Positions 21,230 to 29,120 of a stretch of 36,156 bases of DNA are shown here, piece by piece. The DNA comes from Aureimonas glaciei (GTDB lineage Bacteria > Pseudomonadota > Alphaproteobacteria > Rhizobiales > Rhizobiaceae), in contig NZ_BMJJ01000022.1 in NCBI RefSeq assembly GCF_014643375.1, positions 1 through 36,156 on the forward strand, given 5' to 3'. Both the position numbers and the translations under genes were made by a program. Numbering within the stretch: the first letter of the stretch is position 1; the number at the start of each line of letters is the position of its first letter. The notes below the pieces were generated by a model. The model was not told the DNA's origin, searched no databases, and was given only the letters and a program-made list of their open reading frames with translations.

Positions 21230-21573
21230 TCCGGACTTGTGCAGCGGATATTCCCGCGTTCATCAGCCACTCGGTCCCGCTGCCCCGCTGCTGCCCGGTA
21301 TCGGGCAACCCGGCGCCCGGTTCGACCGTGCGCATCTCATATCAGACCGCGGGTATCGTCCTTCCGGTAGAGGATCTCGCCGCGTGGATTTCCGAATACG
21401 TCGGAGGGCACCCGAGCGGCCTGCGCGAGATGGAAGCGATGATCCAGGACCTGGCACGCCGAGCGGCCGAGGCTGTAGCGGTGCCGGTGCGCGTCGTGGC
21501 CGACCTCCGCATTGATCCGCCATGCGCTGCGGACCAGCAACGCATGCGCGTCTCGGCAAGAGGTGCCGCATGA
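21226..21573 (+). CDS. QueF-like T-fold protein (putative 7-deazaguanine tailoring enzyme)
   Basis: A 115-aa protein that aligns by eye with the QueF core: PRCCPVSGNPAPGSTVRISY matches the CPxTGQPD...I.Y motif, so Cys23 would be the thioimide-forming nucleophile. LPVEDLAAWISEYV matches the VESKSLKLYL region and GLREMEAMIQDL the FHE region (Glu68). The catalytic Asp of CPKTGQPD is Ala30 here and the ESKSLK NADPH motif is not kept. It is therefore closer to QueF-like amidino-type enzymes than to the nitrile reductase. The start overlaps the DpdA-like stop (ATGA). Confidence 0.65.
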   Translation: MIRTCAADIPAFISHSVPLPRCCPVSGNPAPGSTVRISYQTAGIVLPVEDLAAWISEYVGGHPSGLREMEAMIQDLARRAAEAVAVPVRVVADLRIDPPCAADQQRMRVSARGAA

Positions 21574-22994
21574 ACGCCGCGGCGCACATCGACTACGAGA
21601 ACGCGATCAACGTCGAGGAGGAACAACTCGTCCTCGGCGCCATCCTGACGAACAACGACGCCGCGGCCATCACACGGTCGATGCTCAAGCCCGAGTATTT
21701 CGCCGAGCGACTGCACCGGGACATCTACGCGGTCGCGGTCCGGCTGATTGATGCCGGAGACCTCGCCAGCCCGATTACGCTCCGCGCCCATTTCGAGCCT
21801 GGCGTCATGGTCGGCGAAATTACCTTGAGCCAGTATCTGGCGCGTCTTGTCTCGCAATCACCCGGCGTCTTCAACGCGAAGGCCTATGCCAAGGGCGTGC
21901 TGCAGGCGTGGCAGCGGCGGCAACTTGTCGACCTCGCGCTCGAGATGGCCGAACGGGCGCGGCTCGCATCGGTCGACGCCAGTCCTGAGACTTTGGCCGG
22001 CGAACTTGGCGAGCGGATTATCGACATCGTCAACTCCGGCGTCGATGCCAAGAAGAGCCGGCAGTACGGCGACATACTCCTGTCGGCGATGCAGGCGGCG
22101 CAGGACCGGCGAAACGACGACCGCGGCTTGATCCGCTGGTTCTTGCCGGAACTGGACGACGTCATCGGGCCCGTCCGCCCGGGCAACCTCACCGGCTTCA
22201 TGAGCGACAGCGGCGGCGGCAAGACTTCGCTGTCGGCGATGCAGTGCCGGTTCGCTGCCGAGGCCGGTATTCCGACGGGCTTCTTCTCGATCGAGATCAC
22301 CGAGGAGGAGGCGGCGATGCAAATGGCAGCCCAGCGCATCGGAGTGTCCATGGGTGAAATTGACGCCTTCGACCTCCTGAGGCCGAAGCAGGACGCCCTG
22401 ATGACCGAGCGCGAGACGGGGCAGAGCCTGCCGCTGGTAATCGAGAGCTTCGACCGGGCGGACCTCGCGGAAATCGGCTCACGGGTCGCCATGCTGAAAA
22501 AGCGCATGGGCCTAAAGTTCGTGATGATCGACCACGCCAAGCTGATCGAGCTGCCGGGCAGGGGCGGCGACAACTTCGCGGAGCGGGTCAACGGCTTGTA
22601 CCGAGGCCTAAAGGCGATCGCCAAGAACACGGGCGTCGGCATCGTCGTCTTGATCCAGCGCAACAATGACTGGAAGGGCCGGAAGAACCCAAGACCGATC
22701 CCGTCGGATGCCTACGGCGGCGGCGGCGTGAAGCAGAGCCTCGACGCCTTCTTCTCCCTCTATCGGCCCGAAACGCTGTGGGCGGAGAAGATGGAAAGCG
22801 AGGCCAGCGCCGACGAGCGCGCCCGGCTCGCCGCGCTGATCGAACAGACCCGCGGCTATGCCTGGGTGATCAACCACAAACAGCGGCGCGGCGTGCCGTT
22901 CATGCAGAAGCGCATTCGGTTCGAGGCGTCGTTCACCAGGTTCTCGTCGGACCGCGTCGTCTCGTCCGAGATCGAGCAGGAGTTGCCGTTTTGA
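21570..22994 (+). CDS. DnaB-type replicative helicase
   Basis: The 474-aa protein has an N-terminal DnaB domain (EEEQLVLGAILTNNDAAAIT, about 16-35), a linker, and a RecA-like C-terminal motor. Walker A is SDSGGGKTS (212-220), the Walker B region is KFVMIDHAKLI, and GVGIVVLIQRNND follows. A family difference is the SGGGKTS loop in place of GxxGxGKT/S. It would unwind DNA for phage replication. The ATG at 21570 overlaps the QueF-like stop. Confidence 0.9.
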   Translation: MNAAAHIDYENAINVEEEQLVLGAILTNNDAAAITRSMLKPEYFAERLHRDIYAVAVRLIDAGDLASPITLRAHFEPGVMVGEITLSQYLARLVSQSPGVFNAKAYAKGVLQAWQRRQLVDLALEMAERARLASVDASPETLAGELGERIIDIVNSGVDAKKSRQYGDILLSAMQAAQDRRNDDRGLIRWFLPELDDVIGPVRPGNLTGFMSDSGGGKTSLSAMQCRFAAEAGIPTGFFSIEITEEEAAMQMAAQRIGVSMGEIDAFDLLRPKQDALMTERETGQSLPLVIESFDRADLAEIGSRVAMLKKRMGLKFVMIDHAKLIELPGRGGDNFAERVNGLYRGLKAIAKNTGVGIVVLIQRNNDWKGRKNPRPIPSDAYGGGGVKQSLDAFFSLYRPETLWAEKMESEASADERARLAALIEQTRGYAWVINHKQRRGVPFMQKRIRFEASFTRFSSDRVVSSEIEQELPF

Positions 22995-23356
22995 CCGACA
23001 CATCCCGCCCACAGGTCCGCGCCTGGCCATGGGGCCGAGGCTACCACGCGCACTTCCGCAAGCCCGGCGGCGGCTGGCAATTCGTCCGCAAGGCCGACGG
23101 CAAGGCTGAGGTTTTCCCAACCACCGAGGCCGCCAAGGACGCGGCGACCGCGATCATCTTCCGCTTCATGTGCCCGGAGATCGTCGCCGAGCGTGCGCCC
23201 GACATTGACCCGATCGAGCGGAAGGTCGCCGACGAGTTCGCCGAGTTCAAGCAGCGCCGCGCCAACGAAGACCGCCGGCTGCGCACCGAGACCTTCACCA
23301 TGCACAAGGCCGGGCGGAAGCCGGTCGTGGTCGAGACCAGGAAGAGAAGCGCATGA
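22991..23356 (+). CDS. Hypothetical phage protein with TTG start
   Basis: The 121-aa product (TDTSRPQVRAWPWGRGYHAH after the initiator) has an aromatic N-terminal part with GGGWQFVRKADGKAEVFPTT and a basic charged C-terminus. The TTG at 22991 overlaps the helicase stop (TTGA), and AGGAG lies 7 nt upstream, which decides the start. No family recognised. Confidence 0.65.
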   Translation: MTDTSRPQVRAWPWGRGYHAHFRKPGGGWQFVRKADGKAEVFPTTEAAKDAATAIIFRFMCPEIVAERAPDIDPIERKVADEFAEFKQRRANEDRRLRTETFTMHKAGRKPVVVETRKRSA

Positions 23357-23664
23357 CCGACCGAATTCCCTGCTGCGTTCCTTTCTGCCGGCGAACCGTC
23401 GCGAGAGCGAAGCTGAGGGAAGGCCACACCGAGTGGCTATGCCAAAAGCACTGGCCGACGGTGCCGAAATCGCTGAAGCGCAAGAAGCGGTTGGCCGAGC
23501 GGATCGCGGATCGTGCCGATGAGCGGTTCAACGCGCTCTACACCCAGCAATGCGGCTTTCTGCAGGAGCAACTCGACCGCGCGACTGCGGCTACGAACCT
23601 CTGCGGCCGGGTTTGGGAGCGCTGCAAGGCTGCCGCCATCGAACACGCGGCGGGCATCGCATGA
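23353..23664 (+). CDS. Cys-rich phage protein, probably zinc-binding
   Basis: A 103-aa protein whose N-terminus carries CCVPFCRRT and EWLCQKHWPTVPKSL (Cys7, Cys8, Cys12, Cys30, His33), a likely zinc site, followed by a basic helix (KRKKRLAERIADRADERFNA). Its role is unknown. It overlaps both neighbours by 4 bp. Confidence 0.7.
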   Translation: MTDRIPCCVPFCRRTVARAKLREGHTEWLCQKHWPTVPKSLKRKKRLAERIADRADERFNALYTQQCGFLQEQLDRATAATNLCGRVWERCKAAAIEHAAGIA

Positions 23665-24098
23665 CTAACGCCAAGGCCCATCTGGACATAGTCCTCGACG
23701 GCCTTGGCGTCCGCCTGGTTCCCGTCTGGCGTCGCCGGCGCGGGGCACAGAGCCATTCCCGCGCCACCATGCGGGAGATCCTCACAGAGCACGGGGAGGC
23801 ACACCTGGCGCTCGTCCTGCGCTTTATCCGCGAGAGCTCTGGCAACAAGACAGCCCTTTGGAGCGAAACCATCGGCTCGCTCTCCGACATCCTGCTGCAG
23901 CGTCCAGACTGGGCACAGAGGCCGTCCGAGGTCTTCGCCGCGCTCGACACGATCGACCTGAACGAAACGCGCCGTGAGGCTGTCCTGCTGCGCCCTTGGC
24001 CTGTCCGGCATTCCATGCGGGCATTCCTCTACCGCGACATGAAGCAGCGCCTCGACCAGCGCATCGACAAAGACCTTCTTGGAGACGATCCCGCATGA
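23661..24098 (+). CDS. Hypothetical phage protein
   Basis: A 145-aa protein (MTNAKAHLDIVLDGLGVRLV...) with a central LALVLRFIRESSGNKTALWS segment and a C-terminal RPWPVRHSMRAFLYRDMKQR basic helix. It looks globular and DNA-operon-related by position only. ATGA overlaps on both sides. Confidence 0.65.
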   Translation: MTNAKAHLDIVLDGLGVRLVPVWRRRRGAQSHSRATMREILTEHGEAHLALVLRFIRESSGNKTALWSETIGSLSDILLQRPDWAQRPSEVFAALDTIDLNETRREAVLLRPWPVRHSMRAFLYRDMKQRLDQRIDKDLLGDDPA

Positions 24099-24736
24099 CC
24101 GAACTATCCGAAGACGCCGCGCTGCTTGCCGACACGGTGCTGTTCGTCCGCGCCCGGTTCATCGAGGCGGCCGACAGCTTCGCGCATGTCCAGGTTTCGG
24201 GAACCCGCCCATCGGTCGCGTCCGGATTCTGGCCGGCCATGATCTCCGAGACGGTCGACGGTGACTATGTCTCGCGCTACCGTCCGTCACCCGGCGCGCT
24301 CTCCCGAATGGAGGAGGTGATGCACCACTGGCTTCCGGATCACATCGGCGACGCCGAGCAGCGGATCCTCGTTCTCAAGTGGTCAGCATCGATCGCAGTG
24401 CCGAAACTAGTCGGCTCCTTCCGGTCCTTCTGCAAGAAAACAGGCCGCAATCGAACCACTGCCGAACGTCGTGCCGATGTTGCATTTTATAGCGTTGCAA
24501 GCAGCTTGCTCAAAAGTGTTGAATTGTTGCGTGAACCTGACTGGCACCGTGTAGTGCCAATGCTGCCGGAATGGGGTAGTGAAATCGGTATGGTCGCAGA
24601 ACGTGTGACGGAGCGCCACAACCACTGGCGAACCGCCGACGCCAAGCCCACCGACCTTCCTGAAAGCCGCGACTTCACCTGGGCTGACGATCGAAATGAT
24701 CGCCGGCGGCGCGGTGTCGAGCGCAAGGCGGGATAG
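24095..24736 (+). CDS. DUF6362-like putative transcription regulator
   Basis: The 213-aa protein contains SGFWPAMISETVDGDYVSRY, PSPGALSRMEEVMHHWLPDH, AEQRILVLKWSAS and a possible HTH, FRSFCKKTGRNRTTAERRAD. This order (WPA...E, PSPxAISRMEE, then HTH) is that of DUF6362-type phage proteins, thought to be late-gene regulators. It is the last gene of the rightward operon and directly precedes the late region. The 3' half has lower GC than its neighbours. Confidence 0.65.
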   Translation: MTELSEDAALLADTVLFVRARFIEAADSFAHVQVSGTRPSVASGFWPAMISETVDGDYVSRYRPSPGALSRMEEVMHHWLPDHIGDAEQRILVLKWSASIAVPKLVGSFRSFCKKTGRNRTTAERRADVAFYSVASSLLKSVELLREPDWHRVVPMLPEWGSEIGMVAERVTERHNHWRTADAKPTDLPESRDFTWADDRNDRRRRGVERKAG

Positions 24737-24758
24737 GGCTGTCTGAAAGTGAGTACGC

Positions 24759-24929
24759 CTAGAATCTGATGCCCAGCCGCCGCTCCTCCTCGACGCGAAA
24801 TTTCTCCGCGTCCTCCTTTCGCTTGAACGGGCGGGATTTAAAGCCGCCATTCTCGCCGACCCTGACGACAAAATTTCCGGCCTGTTCCGAAAGCTCGACG
24901 CTGACCTGTTTCGTTCCAAAGTCCGACAC
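24759..24929 (-). CDS. 56-aa hypothetical protein, minus strand
   Basis: A short gene reading SDFGTKQVSVELSEQAGNFV after a GTG start, then GGFKSRPFKRKEDAEKFRVE and a charged end. Composition is protein-like, and AAGGGGA lies 4-5 nt before the GTG at 24929. Beta-strand then charged helix; no family recognised. It is the first of the isolated minus-strand genes in the late region. Confidence 0.6.
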   Translation of the reverse strand: MSDFGTKQVSVELSEQAGNFVVRVGENGGFKSRPFKRKEDAEKFRVEEERRLGIRF

Positions 24930-24958
24930 GGCGTCCCCTTGAGATCTGGATCGAAGCT

Positions 24959-25165
24959 GTGGCAGGAGCCATCATCCACTTCGTCGGATTCAAGGATGAA
25001 CGGTATCTCTCAGCCGTCAAGGTCTGGGGCCCGCCGACCTACATCCACCGCGGCTGGGACCTGAGAGCACAGCGCGAGATCGAAGAGGGCGACACGGTCG
25101 TCTTCGCGGACGGGCCGGCAGACCAAGAGCCTAGGGCCAAGAGCTTCAACGACATCACAGAGTGA
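24959..25165 (+). CDS. Hypothetical phage protein with GTG start
   Basis: A 68-aa protein (AGAIIHFVGFKDERYLSAVK, then VWGPPTYIHRGWDLRAQREI) of a beta-rich type seen in rhizobial phages. GTG at 24959 with a weak GGA upstream. Function unknown. It starts 29 bp from the divergent 24759-24929 gene. Confidence 0.65.
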   Translation: MAGAIIHFVGFKDERYLSAVKVWGPPTYIHRGWDLRAQREIEEGDTVVFADGPADQEPRAKSFNDITE

Positions 25166-25170
25166 GGGCC

Positions 25171-25305
25171 ATGGCCGAGCCGAAGAGCGTCACCAGCATC
25201 TTCCTCGAGCTCCGGGCTGGTCGCATCACGATAGAGCAGGCGGCCGCGCAGCTCGCCGCGCTCCGGCGCCGCCGAGGGCTGTGGGACGCGCTTGGCAGAA
25301 ATTGA
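25171..25305 (+). CDS. 44-aa hypothetical protein
   Basis: It reads MAEPKSVTSIFLELRAGRIT, then an Ala-rich helix and a basic end (RRRRGLWDALGRN). GAGGG lies 4-5 nt before the ATG. It sits in tight series with the neighbours. A helix-turn-helix-like TIEQAAAQLAALRRRRG is suggestive but too short to call. Confidence 0.5.
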   Translation: MAEPKSVTSIFLELRAGRITIEQAAAQLAALRRRRGLWDALGRN

Positions 25306-25317
25306 CACGAGGCAGGC

Positions 25318-25653
25318 ATGATCGACCAGAGCATAGTCGCCGTCGCTTTCATGCTCCTCGCTGCGCACTGGGTCGCCGACTATCCGCTCCAGGGCGACTT
25401 CCTGTCGAAAGCGAAGGTCGCCGGCCCGCTCCGCATCTATCACCTCGTCGCTCATGCCGGCATTCAAGGTGCTGGCGTCTTCCTCGTGACCGGATCGCTG
25501 GTCCTCGGTCTCGCCGAATGGGCGGCACACACCGCGATCGACGAAGCGAAGTGCCGCGGCTGGACGACCTTCGCTCAGGACCAGGCGCTGCACGTGGTGT
25601 GCAAGACGGCCTGGCTGCTGATGATCATGATGGGGGCCGGTTGGCAGTCTTGA
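25318..25653 (+). CDS. DUF3307 family membrane protein
   Basis: A 111-aa protein with LLAAHWVADYPLQGDFLSKA (DUF3307 hallmark: H..aDfpLQ...l...K), a LVAHAGIQGAGVFLVTGSLV segment containing the conserved His, and HTAIDEAKCRGWT near the end. Three or four hydrophobic stretches make it a likely inner-membrane protein. Such genes occur in phages near small secreted proteins; a holin-like role is possible but not shown. Confidence 0.75.
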   Translation: MIDQSIVAVAFMLLAAHWVADYPLQGDFLSKAKVAGPLRIYHLVAHAGIQGAGVFLVTGSLVLGLAEWAAHTAIDEAKCRGWTTFAQDQALHVVCKTAWLLMIMMGAGWQS

Positions 25654-25861
25654 TGGCTGCGAGTATGCCCGCGGCCAAGCTCATTAGCGTTGCCAGATAC
25701 GTGGGCCAGTTTTGAACGCCACCGTGAGAAGAGCATGCGCCTCTGCTGCCGACAGACGGCGACGCCCATCCATCTGAGCAGACGATCGGCCCGACAAAAG
25801 CGAAGAGCACAAAAGCCGTTGCGATAGCGACTATCAGGCCAACAACGATCGGTCTTGGCAT
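25625..25861 (-). CDS. Small two-pass membrane protein, minus strand
   Basis: A 78-aa protein: MPRPIVVGLIVAIATAFVLF starts the first membrane segment, a Ser/Gly/Cys-rich loop follows, then a second segment (YLATLMSLAAGILAAIKT). GGGGAG lies 5 nt before the ATG. Its 3' end overlaps the end of the DUF3307 gene by 29 bp on the opposite strand. A holin or exclusion role would fit the topology but is speculative. Confidence 0.6.
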   Translation of the reverse strand: MPRPIVVGLIVAIATAFVLFAFVGPIVCSDGWASPSVGSRGACSSHGGVQNWPTYLATLMSLAAGILAAIKTANRPPS

Positions 25862-25943
25862 ATCGGCTCCCCTCAATTGCACCTGGGCTGATCGAACGAG
25901 ATGCCTGGCATTCAGCCGGGATGCACACCCGAAAGGATCTGAC

Positions 25944-26246
25944 ATGAAACGAAGCTTCTGCCTCATGCTGATGGGCTGTCTTGTCCTGTTCTCGACGTTC
26001 TTCCTCGCCTCGATGCCGTCCTCGGCCGCCGTGCCAGCCATCGTCGCATCGCAGTCGATCGACGCGCACGACTGGCTGGCGGCCATCGCTGACCAAGCCG
26101 ATGCCCTGGCCGCCATGCAGAGGGCGCCCGACAGCCCCGAGACGCCGCTGATCGAAGCCAGTCCGACCGGCCCGCTATCGCCCGTCTATGCGCTGTCCTA
26201 CCAGACCAACGGCTCCAACCTCGTCGACTCCCACCGGCGCTGTTAG
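25944..26246 (+). CDS. Small exported protein
   Basis: A 100-aa protein beginning MKRSFCLMLMGCLVLFSTFF, a Sec signal peptide that could also be a lipoprotein signal through the Cys in MGC. The mature part is Ala/Asp/Pro-rich and ends in RRC. AAAGGA lies 6 nt before the ATG. It could be a spanin-like or host-altering secreted peptide; no motif decides this. Confidence 0.55.
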   Translation: MKRSFCLMLMGCLVLFSTFFLASMPSSAAVPAIVASQSIDAHDWLAAIADQADALAAMQRAPDSPETPLIEASPTGPLSPVYALSYQTNGSNLVDSHRRC

Positions 26247-26265
26247 CTCGGGCATCACGACTTCG

Positions 26266-26297
26266 CATCGGCCTCGTCAGAAGTGGCGGGGCCGATG
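26266..26297. terminator. Stem-loop between convergent genes
   Basis: CATCGGCC (26266-26273) and GGCCGATG (26290-26297) pair perfectly with a 16-nt loop, between the ends of the plus-strand gene at 26246 and the minus-strand gene at 26326. There is no T-tract, so termination is only suggested. Confidence 0.4.
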
Positions 26298-26325
26298 GGA
26301 AGACGGTTAGATGGTGGGGTGAGGC

Positions 26326-26517
26326 CTAGGCCCCCCTCTGAACGCGCATTAGCGACATAATGGTGTCCGGGGACTGATCAACTGTGAACGTGGATGCGCC
26401 GTCGCCAGGGTTCACCGCATATGCGATCATTGCCCCGCGACCAAGTGGGGCGATTGACGCCATGTGGTCCATGTTGATCCAGATTTTGTGCTGGTCAGTC
26501 GTTAGTTCGATCCACAT
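26326..26517 (-). CDS. 63-aa hypothetical protein, minus strand
   Basis: It reads MWIELTTDQHKIWINMDHMA, then a beta-strand pattern (GAMIAYAVNPGDGASTFTVD) and a SPDTIMSLM helix. This is similar in feel to small phage proteins that bind nothing known. ATG at 26517 has GAGGGG 9 nt upstream; the ATG at 26526 sits directly against it. Isolated minus-strand gene. Confidence 0.55.
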   Translation of the reverse strand: MWIELTTDQHKIWINMDHMASIAPLGRGAMIAYAVNPGDGASTFTVDQSPDTIMSLMRVQRGA

Positions 26518-26555
26518 GCCGTTCATCCCCTCAATTTCAGGTAGCGCAGCACACC

Positions 26556-26711
26556 ATGCCCTGCCGCCCCTGTGAAGCCCGCCGCCACATGCTTGCCGAG
26601 GCAAAGGCCAAAGGCGGGATCAAGGGCGTAGTGAAGGCGCTGCCGTCAGTCGGGCGGCACATGTTGACGAACCCGTTTACCAGACTTCCGCGACCCCCAC
26701 GCGGGAGTTAA
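26556..26711 (+). CDS. 51-aa Cys-containing hypothetical protein
   Basis: It reads MPCRPCEARRHMLAEAKAKG followed by GIKGVVKALPSVGRHMLTNP. A CxxC pair at the N-terminus and a basic Gly/Lys helix resemble short proteins found before terminase genes. The AGG upstream is weak. Accepted with reserve. Confidence 0.45.
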   Translation: MPCRPCEARRHMLAEAKAKGGIKGVVKALPSVGRHMLTNPFTRLPRPPRGS

Positions 26712-26731
26712 CCCGAAGTAGACGTCTGCAG

Positions 26732-27157
26732 CTACACGGCACTTCGAAAAACCGTCGCGTTTCCAAAGTTGGCTTTACATGAGGGGCATTTGAAAGGATG
26801 GCCGGGAGAACTGACGTCTCGGACGACGGTAAGAAACAGGCCTTTCGCTTCGCAAACCGGACAGATTGGTGCCCCGACAGCGTGAACTCCCTTCGTGTGA
26901 TAGCGGAGGCCATTCACGCTGATGAGGTTGTCTTCTCTGTAACGAAGAGCGTCCCGAAGTTTAGAGATCTCGGCGTCCTTCTCGCGAAGTTGGTCCGCGA
27001 CGTCGACCAAGCCGAGCTTCGCGTCGGCGAGAGCGCTGGTGAGTTCGGCGACTTTCAGCTTCATCGTCGCTTGATCCATCTGAGCATCGACCGCCCGAAG
27101 TTCCTTCACGATCGTAAGGGCGGAGCCAACTGCAGCCAGTGATCCTGCGATATCCAT
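26732..27157 (-). CDS. Coiled-coil zinc-ribbon protein, minus strand
   Basis: A 141-aa protein: an N-terminal hydrophobic helix (MDIAGSLAAVGSALTIVKEL), a coiled coil (about 22-75), and a C-terminal zinc ribbon with CPVC (99-102) and CPSC (124-127). GGGAG lies about 7 nt before the ATG. It lies divergent from and just upstream of the small terminase gene, is less GC-rich than its neighbours and is likely an accessory (moron) gene. Zinc ribbon plus coiled coil suggests DNA, RNA or protein binding at a membrane. Confidence 0.7.
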   Translation of the reverse strand: MDIAGSLAAVGSALTIVKELRAVDAQMDQATMKLKVAELTSALADAKLGLVDVADQLREKDAEISKLRDALRYREDNLISVNGLRYHTKGVHAVGAPICPVCEAKGLFLTVVRDVSSPGHPFKCPSCKANFGNATVFRSAV

Positions 27158-27181
27158 CGTGCTCTCCCGAGAATCAGCGAC

Positions 27182-27667
27182 ATGCCCGCACTATCAAATC
27201 CGAAGCATGAGCTGTTCGCCAGCAGCCTCGCCAAGGGCATGTCCGCAACCGACGCCTACGCAAAGGCCGGATACAAGCCAAACCGATCCCACGCGTCCCG
27301 TCTGGTAGCAAACGGTAACGTGCGGAAGCGTGTCGCGGAACTGCAGCGTCGCGCCGCGGGAAGGGCCAAGGTGACGATCCAGACGATCGCCGATCAACTC
27401 GACGAAGACCGCAACTTCGCTCGCGAGCAGGGCAATGCACAGGCGGCGATGAGCGCGACGATGAACAAGGCGAAGCTCCTCGGCCTCTACAGCGAGCGCC
27501 GCGAACTTTCCGGCCCTGGGGGGTCTCCTATTCAGACGGTCGACCTGACAGGCGCCACCGATGACCAGCTTGCCGCCCTTGAGAGCATCTTCGGTCCGCT
27601 TGCCGCCCGCCTCGACGATCATGAGGCTGATCCGGGCGGAGAAGGAGAGGCGCCGGCAGCAGGCTGA
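27182..27667 (+). CDS. Terminase small subunit
   Basis: The 161-aa protein has the TerS pattern: NPKHELFASSLAKGMSATDA, YAKAGYKPNRSHASRLVANG and VRKRVAELQRRAAGRAKVTI form the N-terminal HTH for pac/cos recognition. A helical oligomerisation part (AQAAMSATMNKAKLLGLYSE) and an acidic Gly-rich tail follow. It partly overlaps the large subunit gene (47 bp), the usual order. Confidence 0.85.
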   Translation: MPALSNPKHELFASSLAKGMSATDAYAKAGYKPNRSHASRLVANGNVRKRVAELQRRAAGRAKVTIQTIADQLDEDRNFAREQGNAQAAMSATMNKAKLLGLYSERRELSGPGGSPIQTVDLTGATDDQLAALESIFGPLAARLDDHEADPGGEGEAPAAG

Positions 27668-29120
27668 GCGCGACCGCGTTGCCAAGGACGCCGAGAGGAT
27701 CCGCACGAAGTGCCAGACGCTCGTCGGGTTCGTCCGTGAGGCTTGGCACGTTCTGGAGCCGAACCAGCGCTACATCCACGGATGGCACATAGACGCCGTC
27801 TGCGACCACCTCGAGGCGGTGACTGACGGGCGCATCACCCGACTGCTGATCAACATCCCGCCTGGAACGATGAAGTCGCTGATCGTGTCGGTGTTTTGGC
27901 CGGCATGGGAGTGGGGGCCTCGCGGCTTCCCCAGCATGCGATATCTGACGACGTCGTACAAGGAGGACTTCGTCAAGCGTGACAGCCGGCGCATGCGCGA
28001 CCTCGTGACCAGCGAGTGGTACCAGAGCCTCTGGCCTGAGATCGCCATGGCGCGAGCAGGCGAGATCTCGTTCGCCAACACGAAGACGGGCAACCGAGAG
28101 GGTGTTGCGTTCGCCGGCCTCACCGGCGGGCGCGGCGACCGCGTCATCATCGACGACCCGCATTCGACCGAGACGGCCGAGAGCGACGCTGAGCGAGAGC
28201 GGACAACGCGCATCTTTCGGGAGTCGGTCCCTTCGCGACTGAACGATCCGGTGCGATCGGCGATCATCGTCGTGATGCAGCGTCTGCATTCGAAGGACGT
28301 TTCGGGTCAGATCGAAGCGCTCCGGCTCGGCTACGAGCACCTGATGCTTCCGATGGAGTTCGAGCCGGCGCGTCGGTGCCGGACGTCCATCGGCTTTGTG
28401 GATCCGCGGGAGTTCAACGGCGAGCTGCTGTTTCCCGATCGCTTCCCTCGGGAGGTGGTCGAGCGGGACAAGATTCCGATGGGCTCCTATGCGGTCGCCG
28501 GCCAGTTCCAGCAGCGGCCTGTGCCGCGCGAGGGCGGTCTGTTCAAGCGGGGCTGGTTCGGCATCGTCAACGCGGCGCCCGCCGGCACGCGATGGGTTCG
28601 ACACTGGGATCTCGCCGCCAGCAAGAAGAAGCAGGGCAGCAGCGGTCAGGCATTCACTGCGGGCGTCAAGCTTGGGAAGATGCCGGACGGGCGCTTCATC
28701 GTCGGGCACGTCGAGCGGCTCCAGGAAGAGGGCCATCAGGTCCGCGTCGCCATCAAGAACATGGCGGAGGTCGACGGGAAGGGCGTGGAGATCAGCCTTC
28801 CGCAGGATCCTGGTCAAGCTGGCAAGGTGCAGGCTCAAGACCTCGTGCTGATGCTGGCCGGCTGGAACGTCCATGCCGAGGCGGAGACAGGCGACAAAGT
28901 CACACGGGCCACGCCGTTTTCCGCGCAGGCTGAGGCCGGCAACGTGTTGTTGCTGCGAGGCTTTTGGAATGAAGCCTACCTCGACGAGATGGCGAATTTC
29001 CCGAATGGCGCGACGAAGGACCAGGTCGACGCCTCGTCGGGCGCATTCGCGCGGCTCACCATGAAGCGCGAAGGTAAGTCCGGAAGCACGCTAACCACGA
29101 CGACTGCCGGCGCCTACTGA
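27621..29120 (+). CDS. Terminase large subunit
   Basis: A 499-aa packaging motor. The ATPase domain has a Walker A-like NIPPGTMKSL (about 78-87) with the variant GTMKS, and Walker B RVIIDDP (Asp178, Asp179). The nuclease domain has RHWDLAAS (Asp330) and LPQDPGQAGK (Asp396). The full length is normal for TerL. The start at 27621 lies inside the small-subunit gene in another frame and lacks a strong ribosome-binding site, consistent with coupled translation. Confidence 0.92.
   Translation: MRLIRAEKERRRQQAERDRVAKDAERIRTKCQTLVGFVREAWHVLEPNQRYIHGWHIDAVCDHLEAVTDGRITRLLINIPPGTMKSLIVSVFWPAWEWGPRGFPSMRYLTTSYKEDFVKRDSRRMRDLVTSEWYQSLWPEIAMARAGEISFANTKTGNREGVAFAGLTGGRGDRVIIDDPHSTETAESDAERERTTRIFRESVPSRLNDPVRSAIIVVMQRLHSKDVSGQIEALRLGYEHLMLPMEFEPARRCRTSIGFVDPREFNGELLFPDRFPREVVERDKIPMGSYAVAGQFQQRPVPREGGLFKRGWFGIVNAAPAGTRWVRHWDLAASKKKQGSSGQAFTAGVKLGKMPDGRFIVGHVERLQEEGHQVRVAIKNMAEVDGKGVEISLPQDPGQAGKVQAQDLVLMLAGWNVHAEAETGDKVTRATPFSAQAEAGNVLLLRGFWNEAYLDEMANFPNGATKDQVDASSGAFARLTMKREGKSGSTLTTTTAGAY

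Noticed and set aside
24918-24930. GTCGGA-like half-site near the start of the minus-strand gene at 24929
   Set aside because: Single arm inside coding sequence without a partner arm; not an operator.
27528-28874. 448-aa minus-strand frame antisense to the terminase
   Set aside because: Shadow of terL; composition dominated by His, Arg, Leu, Asp.
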